DNA from: Ampullaceana balthica
Lineage: Eukaryota > Mollusca > Gastropoda > Lymnaeidae
Length of the DNA: 64,000 bases
Reading direction: 5' to 3'
Assembly (NCBI GenBank): GCA_944989445.1
Contig: CALYLW010000018.1
Span: 2,274,430 to 2,338,429, forward strand
A program made the position numbers and the translations under genes. The notes under the pieces were generated by a model. It was not told the origin of the DNA and searched no databases. It saw only the letters and a list, made by a program, of their open reading frames with translations. Positions 22,722-37,700 of the stretch are shown in pieces (positions within the stretch are counted from its first letter, which is position 1; the number at the start of each line of letters is the position of its first letter).

Positions 22722-25700
22722 CCATTAAATGGATGTGGCACATGCACGTCTAGTGCACTGAGCTATTAAATGGATGTGGCACATACACGTCTAGTGCAGT
22801 AAGCTATTAAATGGAAGTGGCAAATACACGAATACACGTCTAGTGCACTAAGCTATTAAATGGATGTGGCACATACACGTCTAGTGCACTAAGCTATTAA
22901 AAGGATGTGGGACACACATGTCTAGTGCACTTAGCTATTAAATAATTGTGGGACATACATGTCTAGTGCACTAAGCTATTAAATGGATGTGGGAAATACA
23001 TGTCTAGTGCACTAAGCTATTAAATGGATGTGGCACATACACGTCTAGTGCACTAAGCTATTAAAAGGATGTGGGACAAACATGTCTAGTGCACTTAGCT
23101 ATTAAATGAATGTGGGACATACATGTCTAGTGCACTAAGCTATTAAATGGATGTGGGAAATACATGTCTAGTGCACTAAGCTATTAAATGGATGTGGCAC
23201 ATACAGGTCTAGTGCACTAAGTTATTAAATGGATGTGGCACATACACGTCTAGTGCACTAAGCTATTAAATGGATGTGGCACATACACGTCTAGTGCACT
23301 AAGCTATTAAATGGATGTGGCACATACACGTCTAGTGCACTAAGCTATTAAATGGATGTGGCACATACACGTCTAGTGCACTAAGCTATTAAATGGATGT
23401 GGCACATACACGTCTAGTGCACTAAGCTATTAAATGGATGTTACACAATTACGTGTAGTGCGATAATATATTAATGGAAGTGGCACATACACTTCTAGTG
23501 CACTAAGCTATTAAAAGGATGTGGGACAAACATGTCTAGTGCACTTAGCTATTAAATGAATGTGGGACATACATGTCTAGTGCACTAAGCTATTAAATGG
23601 ACGTGGCACATACACGTCTAGTGCACTAAGCTATTAAATGGATGTAGCACATACACGTCTAGTGCACTAAGCTATTAAATGGATGTAGCACACATACGTG
23701 TAGTGCAATAAGCTATTAAATGGATGTGGCACATACACGTCTAGTGCACTAAGCTATTAAATGGATGTAGCACATACACGTCTAGTGCACTAAGCTATTA
23801 AATGGATGTAGCACACATACGTGTAGTGCAATAAGCTATTAAATGGATGTGGCACATACACGTCTAGTGCACTAAGCTATTAAATGGATGTAGCACGCAT
23901 ACGTGTAGTGCAATAAGCTATTAAATGGATGTGGCACATACACGTCTAGTGCACTAAGCTATTAAATAGATGTGGAACATACACTTCTAGTGCACTAAGC
24001 TATTAAAAGGATGTGGGGCACACACGTCTAGTGCACTAAGCTATTAAATGGATGTGGAACATACACGTCTAGTGCACTGAGCTATTAATTGATGTGGGAC
24101 ATACACGTCTAGTGCACTGAGCTATTAATTGATGTGGGACATACACGTCTAGTGCACTTAGCTATTAAAAGGATGTGGGGCACACATGTCTAGGGCACTT
24201 AGCTATTAAATTAATGTGGGACATACATGTCTAGTGCACTGAGCTATTAAATGGATGTGGCAAATACACGTCTAGTGCACTAAGCTATTAAATGGATGTG
24301 GGACATACACGTCTAGTGCACTAAGCTATTAAATGGATGTGGCACATACACGTCTAGCGCACTAAGCTATTAAATGGATGTGGGACATACACGTCTAGTG
24401 CACTAAGCTATTAAATGGATGTGGGACATACACGTCTAGCGCACTAAGCTATTAAATGGATGTGGGACATACACGTCTAGTGCACTAAGCTATTAAATGG
24501 ATGTGGGGCATACACGTCTAGTGCACTAAGCTATTAAATGGATGTGGCACATACACGTCTAGTGCAGTAAGCTATTAAATGGATGTGGCACATACACGTC
24601 TAGTGCACTAAGCTATTAAATGGATGTGGCACATACACGTCTAGTGCACTAAGCTATTAAATGGATGTGGGACATACACGTCTAGTGCACTAAGCTATTA
24701 AATGGATGTGGGACATACACGTCTAGTGCACTAAGCTATTAAATGGATGTGGGACATACACGTCTAGTGCACTAAGCTATTAAATGGATGTGGGACATAC
24801 ACGTCTAGTGCGCTAAGCTATTAAATGGATGTGGCACATACACGTCTAGTGCACTAAGCTATTAAATGGATGTGGCACATACACGTCTAGTTCACTAAGC
24901 TATTAAATGGATATGGCACATACACGTCGGGTGCTATTAAATGGATGTTGGAAATACATGTCAAGTGCACTAAGCTATTAAATGGATGTGGCACATACAC
25001 GTCAAGTGCACTAAGCTATTAAATGGATGTGGCACATACACGTCTAGTGCAATAAGATATTAATGGAAGTGGCACATACACGTCTAGTGCACTAAGCTAT
25101 TAAATGGATGTGGCACATACACGTCTATAGCACTAAGCTATTAAAAGGATGTGGGACACACATGTCTAGTGCACTTAGCTATTAAATAATTGTGGGACAT
25201 ACATGTCTAGTGCACTAAGCTATTAAATGGATGTGGCACATACACGTCTAGTGCACTAAGCTATTAAATGGATGTGGGACATACACGTCTAGTGCACTGA
25301 GCTATTAATGGATGTGGGACATACACGTCTAGTGCACTAAGCTATTAAAAGGATGTGTGGCACACATGTCTAGGGCACTTAGCTATTAAATGAATGTGGG
25401 ACATACATGTCTAGTGCACTGAGCTATTAAATGGATGTGGCAAATACACGTCTAGTGCACTAAAATATTAAATGAATGTGGGACATACACTTCTAGTGCA
25501 CTAAGCTATTAAATGGATGTGGGACATACACGTCTAGTGCGCTAAGCTATTAAATGGATGTGGGACATACATGTCTAGTGCACTAAGCTATTAAATGGAT
25601 GTGGGACATACACGTCTAGTGCACTAAGCTATTAAATGGATGTGGGAAATACATGTCTAGTGCACTAAGCTATTAAATGGATGTGGCACATACACGTCTA

Positions 25701-28700
25701 GTGCACTAAGCTATTAAATGGATATGGCACATACACGTCAAGTGCACTAAGCTATTAAATGGATGTAGCACATATACGTGTAGTGCAATAAGATATTAAT
25801 GGAAGTGGCACATACACGTCTAGTGCACCAAGCTATTAAATGGATGTGGCACATACATGTCTAGTGCACTAAGCTATTAAATGGATGTGGGACATACACG
25901 TCTAGTGCACTAAGCTATTAAATGGATGTGGCACATACACGTCAAGTGCACTAAGCTATTAAATGGATGTGGCACATACACGTCTAGTGCACTAAGCTAT
26001 TAAATGGATGTGGGACATACACGTCTAGTGCACTAAGCTATTAAATGGATGTGGCACATACACGTCTAGTGCACTAAGCTATTAAATGGATGTGGGACAT
26101 ACACGTCTAGTGCACTAAGCTATTAAATGGATGTGGCACATACAAGTCAAGTGCACTAAGCTATTAAATGGATGTAGCACATATACGTGTAGTGCAATAA
26201 GATATTAATGGAAGTGGCACATACACGTCTAGTGCACTAAGCTATTAAATGGATGTGGCACATACACGTCTATTGCACTAACCTATTAAAAGGATGTTGG
26301 ACACACATGTCTAGTGCACTTAGCTATTAAATAATTGTGGGACATACATGTCTAGTGCACTAAGCTATTAAATGGATGTGGCACATACACGTCTAGTGCA
26401 CTAAGCTATTAATTGATGTGGGACAAACACGTCTAGTGCACTGAGCTATTAATGGATGTGGGACATACATGTCTAGTGCACTAAGCTATTAAATGGATGT
26501 GGAACATACACGTCTAGTGCACTGAGCTATTAATGGATGTGGGACATACACGTCTAGTGCACTAAGCTATTAAAAGGATGTGGGGCACACATGTCTAGGG
26601 CACTAAGCTATTAAATGAATGTGGGACATACATGTCTAGTGCACTGAGCTATTAAATGGATGTGGGACATACATGTCTATTGCGCTAAGCTATTAAATGG
26701 ATGTGGGACATACATGTCTAGTGCACTAAGCTATTAAATGGATGTGGGACATACACGTCTAGTGCACTAAGCTATTAAATGGATGTGGCACATACACGTC
26801 TAGTGCACTAAGCTATTAAATGGATGTGGCACTTACACGTCTAGTGCACTAAGCTATTAAATGGATGTGGGGCATACACGTCTAGTGCACTAAGCTATTA
26901 AATGGATGTGGCACATACACGTCTAGTGCACTAAGCTATTAAATGGATGTGGCACATACACGTCTAGTGCACTAAGCTATTAAATGGATGTGGGGCATAC
27001 ACGTCTAGTGCACTAAGCTATTAAATGGATGTGGGACATACACGTCTAGTGCACTAAGCTATTAAATGGATGTGGGACATACACGTCTAGTGCACTAAGC
27101 TATTAAATGGATGTGGGACATACACGTCTAGTGCACTAAGCTATTAAATGGATGTGGCACATACACGTCAAGTGCACTAAGCTATTAAATGGATGTGGCA
27201 CATACACGTCTAGTGCACTAAGCTATTAAATGGATGTGGCACATACACGTCTAGTGCACTAATCTATTAAATGGATGTGGGACATACACGTCTAGTGCAC
27301 TAAGCTATTAAAAGGATGTGGCACATACACGTCAAGTGCACTAAGCTATTAAATGGATGTGGCACATACACGTCTAGTGCACTAAGCTATTAAAAGTATG
27401 TGGGACACACATGTCTAGTGCACTTAGCTATTAAATAATTGTGGTACTTACACGTCTAGTGCACTAAGCTATTAAATGGATGTGGAACATACACGTCTAG
27501 TGCACTGAGCTATTAATTGATGTGGGACATACACGTCTAGTGCACTGAGCTATTAATGGATGTGGGACATACACGTCTAGTGCACTAAGCTATTAAATGG
27601 ATGTGGCACATACACGTCTAGTGCACTAAGCTATTAAAATGATGTGGGGCACACATGTCTAGGGCACTTAGCTATTAAATGGATGTGGCACATACATGTC
27701 TACTGCACTAAGCTATTAAATGGCTGTGGCAAATACACGTCTATTGCACTAAGCTATTAAAAGGATGTGGGGCACACATGTCTAGTGCACTTAGCTATTA
27801 AATAATTGTGGGACATACATGTCTAGTGCACTAAGCTATTAAATGGATGTGGCACATACACGTCTAGTGCACTAAGCTATTAATTGATGTGGGACAAACA
27901 CGTCTAGTGCACTGAGCTATTAATGGATGTGGGACATACATGTCTAGTGCACTAAGCTATTAAATGGATGTGGAACATACACGTCTAGTGCACTGAGCTA
28001 TTAATGGATGTGGGACATACACGTCTAGTGCACTAAGCTATTAAAAGGATGTTGGGCACACATGTCTAGGGCACTAAGCTATTAAATGAATGTGGGACAT
28101 ACATGTCTAGTGCACTGAGCTATTAAATGGATGTGGGACATACATGTCTATTGCGCTAAGCTATTAAATGGATGTGGGACATACATGTCTAGTGCACTAA
28201 GCTATTAAATGGATGTGGGACATACACGTCTAGTGCACTAAGCTATTAAATGGATGTGGCACATACACGTCTAGTGCACTAAGCTATTAAATGGATGTGG
28301 CACTTACACGTCTAGTGCACTAAGCTATTAAATGGATGTGGGGCATACACGTCTAGTGCACTAAGCTATTAAATGGATGTGGCACATACACGTCTAGTGC
28401 ACTAAGCTATTAAATGGATGTGGCACATACACGTCTAGTGCACTAAGCTATTAAATGGATGTGGGGCATACACGTCTAGTGCACTAAGCTATTAAATGGA
28501 TGTGGGACATACACGTCTAGTGCACTAAGCTATTAAATGGATGTGGGACATACACGTCTAGTGCACTAAGCTATTAAATGGATGTGGGACATACACGTCT
28601 AGTGCACTAAGCTATTAAATGGATGTGGCACATACACGTCAAGTGCACTAAGCTATTAAATGGATGTGGCACATACACGTCTAGTGCACTAAGCTATTAA

Positions 28701-31700
28701 ATGGATGTGGCACATACACGTCTAGTGCACTAATCTATTAAATGGATGTGGGACATACACGTCTAGTGCACTAAGCTATTAAAAGGATGTGGCACATACA
28801 CGTCAAGTGCACTAAGCTATTAAATGGATGTGGCACATACACGTCAAGTGCACTAAGCTATTAAAAGGATGTGGGACACACATGTCTAGTGCACTTAGCT
28901 ATTAAATAATTGTGGTACTTACACGTCTAGTGCACTAAGCTATTAAATGGATGTGGAACATACACGTCTAGTGCACTGAGCTATTAATTGATGTGGGACA
29001 TACACGTCTAGTGCACTGAGCTATTAATGGATGTGGGACATACACGTCTAGTGCACTAAGCTATTAAATGGATGTGGCACATACACGTCTAGTGCACTAA
29101 GCTATTAAAAGGATGTGGGGCACACATGTCTAGGGCACTTAGCTATTAAATGGATGTGGCACATACATGTCTACTGCACTAAGCTATTAAATGGATGTGG
29201 CAAATACACGTCTATTGCACTAAGCTATTAAAAGGATGTGGGGCACACATGTCTAGGGCACTTAGCTATTTAATGAATGTGGGACATACATGTCTAGTAC
29301 ACTAAGCTATTAAAAGGATGTGGGACATACACGTCTAGTGCACTAAGCTATTAAATGGATGTGGCACATACATGTCTAGTGCACTAAGCTATTAAATGGA
29401 TGTGGCACATACACGTCTAGTGCACTAAGCTATTAAATGGATGTGGCACATACATGTCTAGTGCACTAAGCTATTAAATGGATGTGGCACATACATGTCT
29501 AGTGCACTAAGCTATTAAATGGATGTGGGACATACACGTCTAGCGCACTAAGCTATTAAATGGATGTGGGACATACACGTCTAGTGCACTAAGCTATTAA
29601 ATGGATGTGGGACATACACGTCTAGTGCACTAAGCTATTAAATGGATGTGGCACATACACGTCTAGTGCAGTAAGCTATTAAATGGATGTGGCACATACA
29701 CGTCTAGTGCACTAAGCTATTAAATGGATGTGGCACATACACGTCTAGTGCAGTAAGCTATTAAATGGATGTGGGACATACACGTCTAGTGCACTAAGCT
29801 ATTAAATGGATGTGGCACATACACGTCTAGTGCAGTAAGCTATTAAATGGATGTGGGACATACACGTCTAGTGCACTAAGCTATTAAATGGATGTGGGAC
29901 ATACACGTCTAGTGCACTAAGCTATTAAATGGATGTGGGACATACACGTCTAGTGCACTAAGCTATTAAATGGATGTGGGACATACACGTCTAGTGCGCT
30001 AAGCTATTAAATGGATGTGGCACATACACGTCTAGTGCACTAAGCTATTAAATGGATGTGGCACATACACGTCTAGTTCACTAAGCTATTAAATGGATAT
30101 GGCACATACACGTCAAGTGCACTAAGCTATTAAATGGATGTTGGAAATACATGTCTAGTGCACTAAGCTATTAAATGGATGTGGCACATACACGTCAAGT
30201 GCACTAAGCTATTAAATGGATGTTGCACATACACGTCTAGTGCAATAAGATATTAATGGAAGTGGCACATACACGTCTAGTGCACTAAGCTATTAAATGG
30301 ATGTGGCACATACACGTCTATAGCACTAAGCTATTAAAAGGATGTGGGACACACATGTCTAGTGCACTTAGCTATTAAATAATTGTGGGACATACATGTC
30401 TAGTGCACTAAGCTATTAAATGGATGTGGCACATACACGTCTAGTGCACTAAGCTATTAAATGGATGTGGAACATACACGTCTAATGCACTGAGCTATTA
30501 ATTGATGTGGGACATACACGTCTAGTGCACTGAGCTATTAATGGATGTGGGACATACACGTCTAGTGCACTAAGCTATTAAAAGGATGTGGGGCACACAT
30601 GTCTAGGGCACTTAGCTATTAAATGAATGTGGGACATACATGTCTAGTGCACTGAGCTATTAAATGGATGTGGCAAATACACGTCTAGTGCACTAAGGTA
30701 TTAAATGAATGTGGGACATACACTTCTAGTGACTAAGCTATTAAATGGATGTGGGACATACACGTCTAGTGCGCTAAGCTATTAAATGGATGTGGGACAT
30801 ACATGTCTAGTGCACTAAGCTATTAAATGGATGTGGGACATACACGTCTAGTGCACTAAGCTATTAAATGGATGTGGAAAATACATGTCTAGTGCACTAA
30901 GCTATTAAATGGATGTGGCACATACACGTCTAGTGCACTAAGCTATTAAATGGATATGGCACATACACGTCAAGTGCACTAAGCTATTAAATGGATGTAG
31001 CACATATACGTGTAGTGCAATAAGATATTAATGGAAGTGGCACATACACGTCTAGTGCACTAAGCTATTAAATGGATGTGGCACATACATGTCTAGTGCA
31101 CTAAGCTATTAAATGGATGTGGGACATACACGTCTAGTGCACTAAGCTATTAAATGGATGTGGCACATACACGTCAAGTGCACTAAGCTATTAAATGGAT
31201 GTGGCACATACACGTCTAGTGCACTAAGCTATTAAATGGATGTGGGACATACACGTCTAGTGCACTAAGCTATTAAATGGATGTGGCACATACACGTCTA
31301 GTGCACTAAGCTATTAAATGGATGTGGGACATACACGTCTAGTGCACTAAGCTATTAAATGGATGTGGGACATACACGTCTAGTGCACTAAGCTATTAAA
31401 TGGATGTGGCACATACACGTCTAGTGCACTAAGCTATTAAATGGATGTGGCACATACACGTCTAGTGCACTAAGCTATTAAATGGATATGGCACATACAC
31501 GTCAAGTGCACTAAGCTATTAAATGGATGTTGGACATACATGTCTAGTGCACTAAGCTATTAAATGGATGTGGCACATACACGTCAAGTGCACTAAGCTA
31601 TTAAATGGATGTTGCACATACACGTCTAGTGCAATAAGATATTAATGGAAGTGGCACATACACGTCAAGTGCACTAAGCTATTAAATGGATGTAGCACAT

Positions 31701-34700
31701 ATACGTGTAGTGCAATAAGATATTAATGGAAGTGGCACATACACATCTAGTGCACTAAGCTATTAAATGGATGTGGCACATACACGTCTATTGCACTAAG
31801 CTATTAAAAGGATGTTGGACACACATGTCTAGTGCACTTAGCTATTAAATAATTGTGGGACATACATGTCTAGTGCACTAAGCTATTAAATGGATGTGGC
31901 ACATACACGTCTAGTGCACTAAGCTATTAATTGATGTGGGACAAACACGTCTAGTGCACTGAGCTATTAATGGATGTGGGACATACATGTCTAGTGCACT
32001 AAGCTATTAAATGGATGTGGAACATACACGTCTAGTGCACTGAGCTATTAATGGATGTGGGACATACACGTCTAGTGCACTAAGCTATTAAAAGGATGTG
32101 GGGCACACATGTCTAGGGCACTAAGCTATTAAATGAATGTGGGACATACATGTCTAGTGCACTGAGCTATTAAATGGATGTGGGACATACATGTCTATTG
32201 CGCTAAGCTATTAAATGGATGTGGGACATACATGTCTAGTGCACTAAGCTATTAAATGGATGTGGGACATACACGTCTAGTGCACTAAGCTATTAAATGG
32301 ATGTGGCACATACATGTCTAGTGCACTAAGCTATTAAATGGATGTGGCACTTACACGTCTAGTGCACTAAGCTATTAAATGGATGTGGGGCATACACGTC
32401 TAGTGCACTAAGCTATTAAATGGATGTGGCACATACACGTCTAGTGCACTAAGCTATTAAATGGATGTGGCACATACACGTCTAGTGCACTAAGCTATTA
32501 AATGGATGTGGGGCATACACGTCTAGTGCACTAAGCTATTAAATGGATGTGGGACATACACGTCTAGTGCACTAAGCTATTAAATGGATGTGGGACATAC
32601 ACGTCTAGTGCACTAAGCTATTAAATGGATGTGGGACATACACGTCTAGTGCACTAAGCTATTAAATGGATGTGGCACATACACGTCAAGTGCACTAAGC
32701 TATTAAATGGATGTGGCACATACACGTCTAGTGCACTAAGCTATTAAATGGATGTGGCACATGCACGTCTAGTGCACTAATCTATTAAATGGATGTGGGA
32801 CATACACGTCTAGTGCACTAAGCTATTAAATGGATGTGGCACATACACGTCAAGTGCACTAAGCTATTAAATGGATGTGGCACATACACGTCTAGTGCAC
32901 TAAGCTATTAAATGGATATGGCACATACACGTCAAGTGCACTAAGCTATTAAAAGGATGTGGGACACACATGTCTAGTGCACTTAGCTATTAAATAATTG
33001 TGGGTACTTACACGTCTAGTGCACTAAGCTATGAAATGGATGTGGAACATACACGTCTAGTGCACTGAGCTATTAATTGATGTGGGACATACACGTCTAG
33101 TGCACTGAGCTATTAAAAGGATGTGGGGCACACATGTCTAGGGCACTTAGCTATTTAATGAATGTGGGACATACATGTCTAGTACACTAAGCTATTAAAA
33201 GGATGTGGGACATACACGTCTAGTGCACTAAGCTATTAAATGGATGTGGCACATACATGTCTAGTGCACTAAGCTATTAAATGGATGTGGCACATACACG
33301 TCTAGTGCACTAAGCTATTAAATGGATGTGGCACATACATGTCTAGTGCACTAAGCTATTAAATGGATGTGGCACATACATGTCTAGTGCACTAAGCTAT
33401 TAAATGGATGTGGGACATACACGTCTAGCGCACTAAGCTATTAAATGGATGTGGGACATACACGTCTAGTGCACTAAGCTATTAAATGGATGTGGGACAT
33501 ACACGTCTAGTGCACTAAGCTATTAAATGGATGTGGCACATACACGTCTAGTGCAGTAAGCTATTAAATGGATGTGGCACATACACGTCTAGTGCACTAA
33601 GCTATTAAATGGATGTGGCACATACACGTCTAGTGCAGTAAGCTATTAAATGGATGTGGGACATACACGTCTAGTGCACTAAGCTATTAAATGGATGTGG
33701 CACATACACGTCTAGTGCAGTAAGCTATTAAATGGATGTGGGACATACACGTCTAGTGCACTAAGCTATTAAATGGATGTGGGACATACACGTCTAGTGC
33801 ACTAAGCTATTAAATGGATGTGGGACATACACGTCTAGTGCACTAAGCTATTAAATGGATGTGGGACATACACGTCTAGTGCGCTAAGCTATTAAATGGA
33901 TGTGGCACATACACGTCTAGTGCACTAAGCTATTAAATGGATGTGGCACATACACGTCTAGTTCACTAAGCTATTAAATGGATATGGCACATACACGTCA
34001 AGTGCACTAAGCTATTAAATGGATGTTGGAAATACATGTCTAGTTCACTAAGCTATTAAATGGATGTGGCACATACACGTCAAGTGCACTAAGCTATTAA
34101 ATGGATGTTGCACATACACGTCTAGTGCAATAAGATATTAATGGAAGTGGCACATACACGTCTAGTGCACTAAGCTATTAAATGGATGTGGCACATACAC
34201 GTCTATAGCACTAAGCTATTAAAAGGATGTGGGACACACATGTCTAGTGCACTTAGCTATTAAATAATTGTGGGACATACATGTCTAGTGCACTAAGCTA
34301 TTAAATGGATGTGGCACATACACGTCTAGTGCACTAAGCTATTAAATGGATGTGGAACATACACGTCTAATGCACTGAGCTATTAATTGATGTGGGACAT
34401 ACACGTCTAGTGCACTGAGCTATTAATGGATGTGGGACATACACGTCTAGTGCACTAAGCTATTAAAAGGATGTGGGGCACACATGTCTAGGGCACTTAG
34501 CTATTAAATGAATGTGGGACATACATGTCTAGTGCACTGAGCTATTAAATGGATGTGGCAAATACACGTCTAGTGCACTAAGATATTAAATGAATGTGGG
34601 ACATACACTTCTAGTGCACTAAGCTATTAAATGGATGTGGGACATACACGTCTAGTGCGCTAAGCTATTAAATGGATGTGGGACATACATGTCTAGTGCA

Positions 34701-37700
34701 CTAAGCTATTAAATGGATGTGGGACATACACGTCTAGTGCACTAAGCTATTAAATGGATGTGGAAAATACATGTCTAGTGCACTAAGCTATTAAATGGAT
34801 GTGGCACATACACGTCTAGTGCACTAAGCTATTAAATGGATATGGCACATACACGTCAAGTGCACTAAGCTATTAAATGGATGTAGCACATATACGTGTA
34901 GTGCAATAAGATATTAATGGAAGTGGCACATACACGTCTAGTGCACTAAGCTATTAAATGGATGTGGCACATACATGTCTAGTGCACTAAGCTATTAAAT
35001 GGATGTGGGACATACACGTCTAGTGCACTAAGCTATTAAATGGATGTGGCACATACACGTCAAGTGCACTAAGCTATTAAATGGATGTGGCACATACACG
35101 TCTAGTGCACTAAGCTATTAAATGGATGTGGGACATACACGTCTAGTGCACTAAGCTATTAAATGGATGTGGCACATACACGTCTAGTGCACTAAGCTAT
35201 TAAATGGATGTGGGACATACACGTCTAGTGCACTAAGCTATTAAATGGATGTGGGACATACACGTCTAGTGCGCTAAGCTTTAAATGGATGTGGCACATA
35301 CACGTCTAGTGCACTAAGCTATTAAATGGATGTGGCACATACACGTCTAGTTCACTAAGCTATTAAATGGATGTGGGACATACACGTCTAGTGCACTAAG
35401 CTATTAAATGGATGTGGGACATACACGTCTAGTGCGCTAAGCTATTAAATGGATGTGGCACATACACGTCTAGTGCACTAAGCTATTAAATGGATGTGGC
35501 ACATACACGTCTAGTTCACTAAGCTATTAAATGGATATGGCACATACACGTCAAGTGCACTAAGCTATTAAATGGATGTTGGAAATACATGTCTAGTGCA
35601 CTAAGCTTTTAAATGGATGTGGCACATACACGTCAAGTGCACTAAGCTATTAAATGGATGTTGCACATACACGTCTAGTGCAATAAGATATTAATGGAAG
35701 TGGCACATACACGTCTAGTGCACTAAGCTATTAAATGGATGTGGCACATACACGTCTATAGCACTAAGCTATTAAAAGGATGTGGGACACACATGTCTAG
35801 TGCACTTAGCTATTAAATAATTGTGGGACATACATGTCTAGTGCACTAAGCTATTAAATGGATGTGGCACATACACGTCTAGTGCACTAAGCTATTAAAT
35901 GGATGTGGAACATACACGTCTAATGCACTGAGCTATTAATTGATGTGGGACATACACGTCTAGTGCACTGAGCTATTAATGGATGTGGGACATACACGTC
36001 TAGTGCACTAAGCTATTAAAAGGATGTGGGGCACACATGTCTAGGGCACTTAGCTATTAAATGAATGTTGGACATACATGTCTAGTGCACTGAGCTATTA
36101 AATGGATGTGGCAAATACACGTCTAGTGCACTAAGATATTAAATGAATGTGGGACATACACTTCTAGTGCACTAAGCTATTAAATGGATGTGGGACATAC
36201 ACGTCTAGTGCGCTAAGCTATTAAATGGATGTGGGACATACATGTCTAGTGCACTAAGCTATTAAATGGATGTGGGACATACACGTCTAGTGCACTAAGC
36301 TATTAAATGGATGTGGAAAATACATGTCTAGTGCACTAAGCTATTAAATGGATGTGGCACATACACGTCTAGTGCACTAAGCTATTAAATGGATATGGCA
36401 CATACACGTCAAGTGCACTAAGCTATTAAATGGATGTAGCACATATACGTGTAGTGCAATAAGATATTAATGGTAGTGGCACATACACGTCTAGTGCACT
36501 AAGCTATTAAATGGATGTGGCACATACATGTGCAGTGCACTAAGCTATTAAATGGATGTGGGACATACACGTCTAGTGCACTAAGCTATTAAATGGATGT
36601 GGCACATACACGTCAAGTGCACAAAGCTATTAAATGGATGTGGCACATACACGTCTAGTGCACTAAGCTATTAAATGGATGTGGGACATACACGTCTAGT
36701 GCACTAAGCTATTAAATGGATGTGGCACATACACGTCTAGTGCACTAAGCTATTAAATGGATGTGGGACATACACGTCTAGTGCACTAAGCTATTAAATG
36801 GATGTGGCACATACACGTCAAGTGCACTAAGCTATTAAATGGATGTAGCACATATACGTGTAGTGCAATAAGATATTAATGGAAGTGGCACATACACATC
36901 TAGTGCACTAAGCTATTAAATGGATGTGGCACATACACGTCTATTGCACTAAGCTATTAAAAGGATGTTGGACACACATGTCTAGTGCACTTAGCTATTA
37001 AATAATTGTGGGACATACATGTCTAGTGCACTAAGCTATTAAATGGATGTGGCACATACACGTCTAGTGCACTAAGCTATTAATTGATGTGGGACAAACA
37101 CGTCTAGTGCACTGAGCTATTAATGGATGTGGGACATACATGTCTAGTGCACTAAGCTATTAAATGGATGTGGAACATACACGTCTAGTGCACTGAGCTA
37201 TTAATGGATGTGGGACATACACGTCTAGTGCACTAAGCTATTAAAAGGATGTGGGGCACACATGTCTAGGGCACTAAGCTATTAAATGAATGTGGGACAT
37301 ACATGTCTAGTGCACTGAGCTATTAAATGGATGTGGGACATACATGTCTATTGCGCTAAGCTATTAAATGGATGTGGGACATACATGTCTAGTGCACTAA
37401 GCTATTAAATGGATGTGGGACATACACGTCTAGTGCACTAAGCTATTAAATGGATGTGGCCCATACATGTCTAGTGCACTAAGCTATTAAATGGATGTGG
37501 CACTTACACGTCTAGTGCACTAAGCTATTAAATGGATGTGGGGCATACACGTCTAGTGCACTAAGCTATTAAATGGATGTGGCACATACACGTCTAGTGC
37601 ACTAAGCTATTAAATGGATGTGGCACATACACGTCTAGTGCACTAAGCTATTAAATGGATGTGGGGCATACACGTCTAGTGCACTAAGCTATTAAATGGA

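Noticed and set aside
21617..22747. Long repetitive open frames on both strands (376 and 229 codons)
   Set aside because: They follow from a 33-bp repeat without stops; the same units are open in several frames and match no protein family.
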